A program made the translations under genes and the position numbers. From the NCBI GenBank assembly GCA_003533095.1, contig DOEL01000053.1:1-8419 (forward strand): a stretch of 8,419 nt of DNA, in the 5' to 3' direction. This DNA is from Methylophilaceae bacterium. Its GTDB lineage: Bacteria > Pseudomonadota > Gammaproteobacteria > Burkholderiales > Methylophilaceae. Of this stretch, positions 5,045 through 8,419 are shown in pieces (the first letter of the stretch is position 1; each line of letters opens with the position of its first letter). The notes under the pieces were generated by a model, which was not told the DNA's origin, did not search any database, and saw only the letters and a program-made list of their open reading frames with translations.

Positions 5045-5563
5045 ATGAAGACCGAAGAAATTTTAGAAAAAGTGGTATTTAAAAGTCGATGGATATTAGC
5101 CCCTATGTATTTAGGTTTGGTAGGTGGTCTATTGTGTTTATTAATAAAATTTGGACAAGAATTTCTTCATATCATGATGACGGTAGTTGATACACCCGAA
5201 AGAGAGATTGTGTTATCAATTTTAGCTTTAGTAGACATGACGCTTGTTGCAAATCTTCTTATCATGGTGATTTTTAGCGGTTACGAAAATTTTGTATCTA
5301 AAATCGATGTCGATAACCATGAAGACAAGCCGCATTGGATGGGTAAAGTCGATTACTCTGGGTTAAAGCTTAAGTTGATTGGTTCCATTGTTGCAATTTC
5401 AGCTATCGATCTTTTAAAAGCATTTATGCATGCATCCACACCAGGACAGATATTAACGAATACTCAGATGGCTTGGATGGTAGGTATTCACGCAACCTTT
5501 ATCATCTCAGGTGTCCTTTTCGCGATTATGGATAAAATTGCTGAAGATACGCCGCATCACTAA
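5045..5563 (+). CDS. yqhA: YqhA / UPF0114 family inner-membrane protein
   Basis: Integral inner-membrane protein of the UPF0114 family; its biochemical function is not established. The 172 residues (E. coli YqhA has about 164) keep the family landmarks: SRWILAPMYLGL near 14-25, the central ALVDMTLVANLLIMVIFSGYENFVS (61-85), and GLKLKLIGSIVAISAIDLL (106-124). Hydrophobic helices lie at about 17-36, 56-77, 107-125 and 142-162. The C-terminus is short and polar with terminal histidines. A GGAGA ribosome site at 5036-5040 sits four bases before the ATG and supports this start. Only 11 bases separate its stop from the ATG of the TPR-oxygenase gene, so the two are probably co-transcribed. It diverges from the RodZ-like gene over about 125 bases that hold an 8-bp inverted repeat. 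Family assignment is firm. Confidence 0.96.
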   Translation: MKTEEILEKVVFKSRWILAPMYLGLVGGLLCLLIKFGQEFLHIMMTVVDTPEREIVLSILALVDMTLVANLLIMVIFSGYENFVSKIDVDNHEDKPHWMGKVDYSGLKLKLIGSIVAISAIDLLKAFMHASTPGQILTNTQMAWMVGIHATFIISGVLFAIMDKIAEDTPHH

Positions 5564-5574
5564 AAGTATTTTTG

Positions 5575-7158
5575 ATGAAAGTTCTAAAGCAGTCAGAGGT
5601 TAATAATCTCATTCAACTTCATCAGTCTGGCCAATTTGCTTTGGCAGAAAAAAATGCAAAAGAATTATTAGGTGAATTTCCTCAAGAATTAATTTTGCAT
5701 AATATTTTAGGTGTATCTCAAGAAGCACAAAAAAAATTTAAAGAAGCTGCTGAGAGTTATCGTAATGCTTTAAAAATTCAACCGCAATTTGCAGAGATGC
5801 AATTCAATTTAGGCTCAGCGCTGTATCAATTAGGTGACAATCAAGGTGCTATTCAGCAATACCAAAAAGCAATTCAGATTAAACCTGATTTAGTGGTTGC
5901 ATATTTTAATCTTGGGATTGCATATCAGAATGAATCTCAATTTGATCAAGCATTGAGTGCATATCAAAAAGCTGTTGAACTAGAACCTGGATTTTATGAA
6001 GCGTATGGCAATATAGGCGCAGTCTATTTATTGCAAGGTGATTTTGATGCGGCCATTCTATCTTTCCAGAAATCACTCAACATACAAGATCACGCCCGAG
6101 GTCATTTCAATTTAGGCAATGCTTATCGCAACCAAGGTCATTTAGAAAAAGCTATTCAATCCTACCATAGAGCAATAGAGATGAACCCACATGATGCAGA
6201 AACCTGCTCAGTGCTTGGTGATGCATTATGGCATCAAGGAAAAATTCAAGAAGCCAATCAATACTTAAGACAAGCGGTGACACTCAATGAAGATAATCCT
6301 ATTGCTAATTACAATCTTGCAACATTTCTTCATGACAATAAAAAATTCCAAGAGGCTTATGATTTTTACAAAGCCTCTCAAATGAAAGATTGGGAAGAGC
6401 GTGCACTATATTGTTTATATAAGACAAAACAATTTGATCTTTTTGAAAAAGAATTGAATGGTGTGATGCTTAAAAAAAATACATCACCTTTACTAGCAAC
6501 ACTTTCAACACACTTTGCAAGGAACTTTCATAAAAAAGATCGTTACAATTTTTGCCCAGACCCGCTTCATTTTGTATTTCATGGTCAAGTAGATGCTTTG
6601 AAAGACCCGAATGATGATTTATTAAAATCACTCCTGCATGATATTACTGAAGCAGATATTTCAGAGCGCATGCAAAGTCGATTAGTCAATGGCATTCAAT
6701 CATCAGGTAATCTTTTTAAACGAAAAGAACCTTCGTTTAAAAGATTAGCCGGAGAAATTACATTGCTCATTAAAAAATATTATGATCGCTATAAGCATGA
6801 AGAATCCATGTTTATTAAAGCGTTTCCAAAGACAATTGAATTTAGTAGTTCTTGGTTTGTGAAAATGCAAACAGGGGGTCATCTATCATCACATATTCAT
6901 GAGGAGGGTTGGATCAGTGGTGCTGTGTATTTATCAATTCCGCAACAAAAAAATCATCCAGACGAAGGTGGTATTGAATTAAGTATTGATGGGGATGATT
7001 ATCCGAGAATGCATGATGACTTTGAAAGAAAGCTCTATCTTCCTCAGGTAGGTGATGTGGTTTTTTTTCCATCTTCCGTATTTCATCGAACCATACCTTT
7101 CAGTTCTCATGAAGAAAGAATCTGCATCGCTTTTGATTTAAAACCAGCGAGCGTTTAA
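5575..7158 (+). CDS. TPR protein fused to a 2-oxoglutarate/Fe(II)-dependent oxygenase
   Basis: A probable oxygenase that uses 2-oxoglutarate, O2 and ferrous iron to hydroxylate an unknown target, with a TPR array that may hold the target or a partner. Numbered from a TTG at 5572, tetratricopeptide repeats run from about 10 to 270 in roughly seven units of 34 residues, with clear (N/Y)LGxAYxxxGxxxxA signatures at 79-96, 113-130, 147-161, 180-194 and 214-228. A linker (275-400) follows. The C-terminal part (425-525) fits the putative 2OG-Fe(II) oxygenase family PF13759: H441 and H443 in SHIHEEGWISG, distal His505 in FFPSSVFHRTIPF, and Arg516 in EERICIAFDL, where 2-oxoglutarate binders have a basic residue. 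No signal peptide is seen, so it is cytoplasmic. ATG 5575 is preferred over TTG 5572; there is no clear ribosome site, so coupling to yqhA is likely. The stop overlaps that of the convergent YihY gene. Architecture is clear; substrate is unknown. Confidence 0.92.
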   Translation: MKVLKQSEVNNLIQLHQSGQFALAEKNAKELLGEFPQELILHNILGVSQEAQKKFKEAAESYRNALKIQPQFAEMQFNLGSALYQLGDNQGAIQQYQKAIQIKPDLVVAYFNLGIAYQNESQFDQALSAYQKAVELEPGFYEAYGNIGAVYLLQGDFDAAILSFQKSLNIQDHARGHFNLGNAYRNQGHLEKAIQSYHRAIEMNPHDAETCSVLGDALWHQGKIQEANQYLRQAVTLNEDNPIANYNLATFLHDNKKFQEAYDFYKASQMKDWEERALYCLYKTKQFDLFEKELNGVMLKKNTSPLLATLSTHFARNFHKKDRYNFCPDPLHFVFHGQVDALKDPNDDLLKSLLHDITEADISERMQSRLVNGIQSSGNLFKRKEPSFKRLAGEITLLIKKYYDRYKHEESMFIKAFPKTIEFSSSWFVKMQTGGHLSSHIHEEGWISGAVYLSIPQQKNHPDEGGIELSIDGDDYPRMHDDFERKLYLPQVGDVVFFPSSVFHRTIPFSSHEERICIAFDLKPASV

Positions 7159-8393
7159 CGTTGCTGAAGTCGTAAAGACATTTTCTTTAAAAATTTCATC
7201 GCCACTTTAGGTTCGTCGGCCAGCATCATTTCTAGATGCACTTTTGGAATTGTAATAATTTCTGAATCATTTGAAGTCGATACGGCTGAAGCAATAGTTG
7301 GTGTTTCATTTAACACCGCCATCTCACCAAAGTATTCATGGGCCTTTAAAGAGCGAATCAATCGACCATCCTGAACAAGATTAACCGAGCCTTGAACAAT
7401 GTAGTAGACATTATGTTCGCGATTACCTTGTTCAAAAATTATTTCACTTTTCTTATAAATTTTTCCATAGCGTGAAGCAAGATAATGAACAAAGGAACTT
7501 GAAAGAGGAATAGAATCATCAAATAATTTTTTTAATAACAACATATCTTTTTTATGCAGTGTTGCCATAAGTTCTACACCAAGTAAATAAGAGGCGATAT
7601 TAAGATAAAGCCAAATGAGCGAAATAAAAAGATTTCGCATGCCACCAAAAAAAGTACCATAGGATTGACTCAATGATAGAAAGATATCGAATGTTGATCT
7701 GAGCACAAGCCATAAGAAAGCAGTTAGTAGCGAACCAAAAATAATATGTTTTACATTGACTTTGATCGGGAAAAAAAATCGATTAAAAAGTGCTAAAGAC
7801 AAAACAACAAATAAAAATGAACTCACGAGATAGATTGTTTGTGAATTTACAAAGCTCAAATACTCTCCAAAGAATATGGCGGCTTTTTGAAAGATCATTC
7901 CGGATAAAGTAAAAAAGAAAAAAAGTAAGAGGATGCCAATAATAGCCACGATATCTCGAATTTTACTTTTTAGAAATGATGGGTCCTCTTCAGTTGCTGA
8001 AATAATGAGAAGGCTTGCTCGAAGAGAGCTTGTAAGCGGTGTGGCTGCCCATAATAAAATTAAAGTACCCAGGATACCCCATGCTTTTGTATGGCTTGAT
8101 ACCTTGTATACTTCAAGCATAATTTTTTTGCTTATTTGTGGTAACAAATCACTTGTAAGAAGTGCTAATTTTCCTAATGCAAATTCAGAATTCACTAACC
8201 AATGACTTAAGAAAAAGAAAATTAGAAGGATCATTGGAATGAGCGCAAAGAGAGAAAAGAAAGATAACGATGCTGTTAAGCCAAAGACATTGTGTCGCTT
8301 ACATCCTGCAAATGTTTCTTTCATCATAAAAATGGGAAGTGACTCATCTTTTTTCTGATAAAGATTTTTAAAAAGTGGATGCAATTTAATCAT
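7155..8393 (-). CDS. YihY/BrkB-family membrane protein with C-terminal cNMP-binding-type domain
   Basis: Polytopic inner-membrane protein of the YihY/BrkB (UPF0761) family, once called RNase BN in error; its role is unsettled. The 412 residues split in two. Residues 20-280 are the YihY part, with membrane helices near 40-66, 104-132, 147-172, 183-204, 216-240 and 250-278 and the family pattern TASLSFFSLFALIPMI at 40-55. Residues about 300-400 form a cyclic-nucleotide-binding-type domain: KKSEIIFEQGN (314-324), VYYIVQGSVNLV, then FGEMAVLNETPTIASAVS (355-372). The beta-roll glycines and Glu357 are kept, but the arginine that contacts the cyclic phosphate in CRP/PKA domains (pattern R-S/T-A) is Thr366 or Ile367 here, so cAMP or cGMP binding is doubtful. 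No strong ribosome site precedes the ATG at 8393. The stop overlaps that of the convergent TPR-oxygenase. Both domain calls are strong; ligand and function are unknown. Confidence 0.93.
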   Translation of the reverse strand: MIKLHPLFKNLYQKKDESLPIFMMKETFAGCKRHNVFGLTASLSFFSLFALIPMILLIFFFLSHWLVNSEFALGKLALLTSDLLPQISKKIMLEVYKVSSHTKAWGILGTLILLWAATPLTSSLRASLLIISATEEDPSFLKSKIRDIVAIIGILLLFFFFTLSGMIFQKAAIFFGEYLSFVNSQTIYLVSSFLFVVLSLALFNRFFFPIKVNVKHIIFGSLLTAFLWLVLRSTFDIFLSLSQSYGTFFGGMRNLFISLIWLYLNIASYLLGVELMATLHKKDMLLLKKLFDDSIPLSSSFVHYLASRYGKIYKKSEIIFEQGNREHNVYYIVQGSVNLVQDGRLIRSLKAHEYFGEMAVLNETPTIASAVSTSNDSEIITIPKVHLEMMLADEPKVAMKFLKKMSLRLQQR

Positions 8394-8419
8394 TATGATA
8401 ATGCTCTATAGTGATTAGT

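Noticed and set aside
7933..8205. Plus-strand open frame antisense to the YihY gene
   Set aside because: Antisense to the hydrophobic membrane helices of a clear YihY protein; such frames are common shadows.
7155..8393. Ribonuclease BN
   Set aside because: The YihY family was once misnamed RNase BN; the sequence is a polytopic membrane protein with no nuclease motif.

Overview
The window is an AT-rich stretch of bacterial chromosome (GC by eye about one third) with nine protein genes packed tightly on both strands. The first gene is cut by the left edge; the last is complete and starts 26 bases from the right edge. All recognisable families (HU, a UmuD-type protein, YqhA/UPF0114, a RodZ-like protein, YihY/BrkB, a ClsB-like phospholipase D) fit a Gram-negative proteobacterium. 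The low GC, short gaps and overlapping stop codons suggest a compact genome. A beta- or gammaproteobacterium is likely, and a Methylophilaceae-type organism is a guess that sequence alone cannot confirm. I see no rRNA, tRNA, CRISPR array, insertion sequence or phage cluster.

Left part (1-2910): a short-chain dehydrogenase of the C-factor type on the minus strand runs off the left edge. It diverges from a secreted protein that joins a YHS-like domain to pentapeptide repeats. That gene converges on a ClsB-like cardiolipin synthase (minus strand), and the two stop codons overlap in a TTAA.

Middle (2854-4980): an HU gene (minus strand) has a strong ribosome site, a textbook terminator and a candidate 5'-terminal hairpin in its leader. 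The terminator lies only 20 bases before the cardiolipin synthase start, so that gene must depend on read-through or on an unusually placed promoter. Diverging from HU is a 200-residue UmuD-like S24 autoprotease with an added N-terminal segment that resembles a ribbon-helix-helix DNA-binding domain. Its start codon and -10 box sit inside a 33-bp near-perfect palindrome, and the mRNA looks leaderless. This is the most interesting signal in the window: it looks like a self-cleaving, self-repressing DNA-damage regulator rather than a plain polymerase V subunit, and no umuC is adjacent. A RodZ-like membrane protein with a cytoplasmic HTH converges on it.

Right part (5045-8419): a probable two-gene operon holds yqhA and a TPR protein fused to a 2-oxoglutarate/Fe(II) oxygenase. 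The latter converges, again by a TTAA with overlapping stops, on a YihY/BrkB membrane protein that carries a C-terminal cyclic-nucleotide-binding-type domain lacking the usual phosphate-binding arginine.

Apart from the HU/umuD divergence, the genes do not form one pathway. Several concern the envelope (cardiolipin synthesis, RodZ, YqhA, YihY, the secreted YHS-pentapeptide protein).
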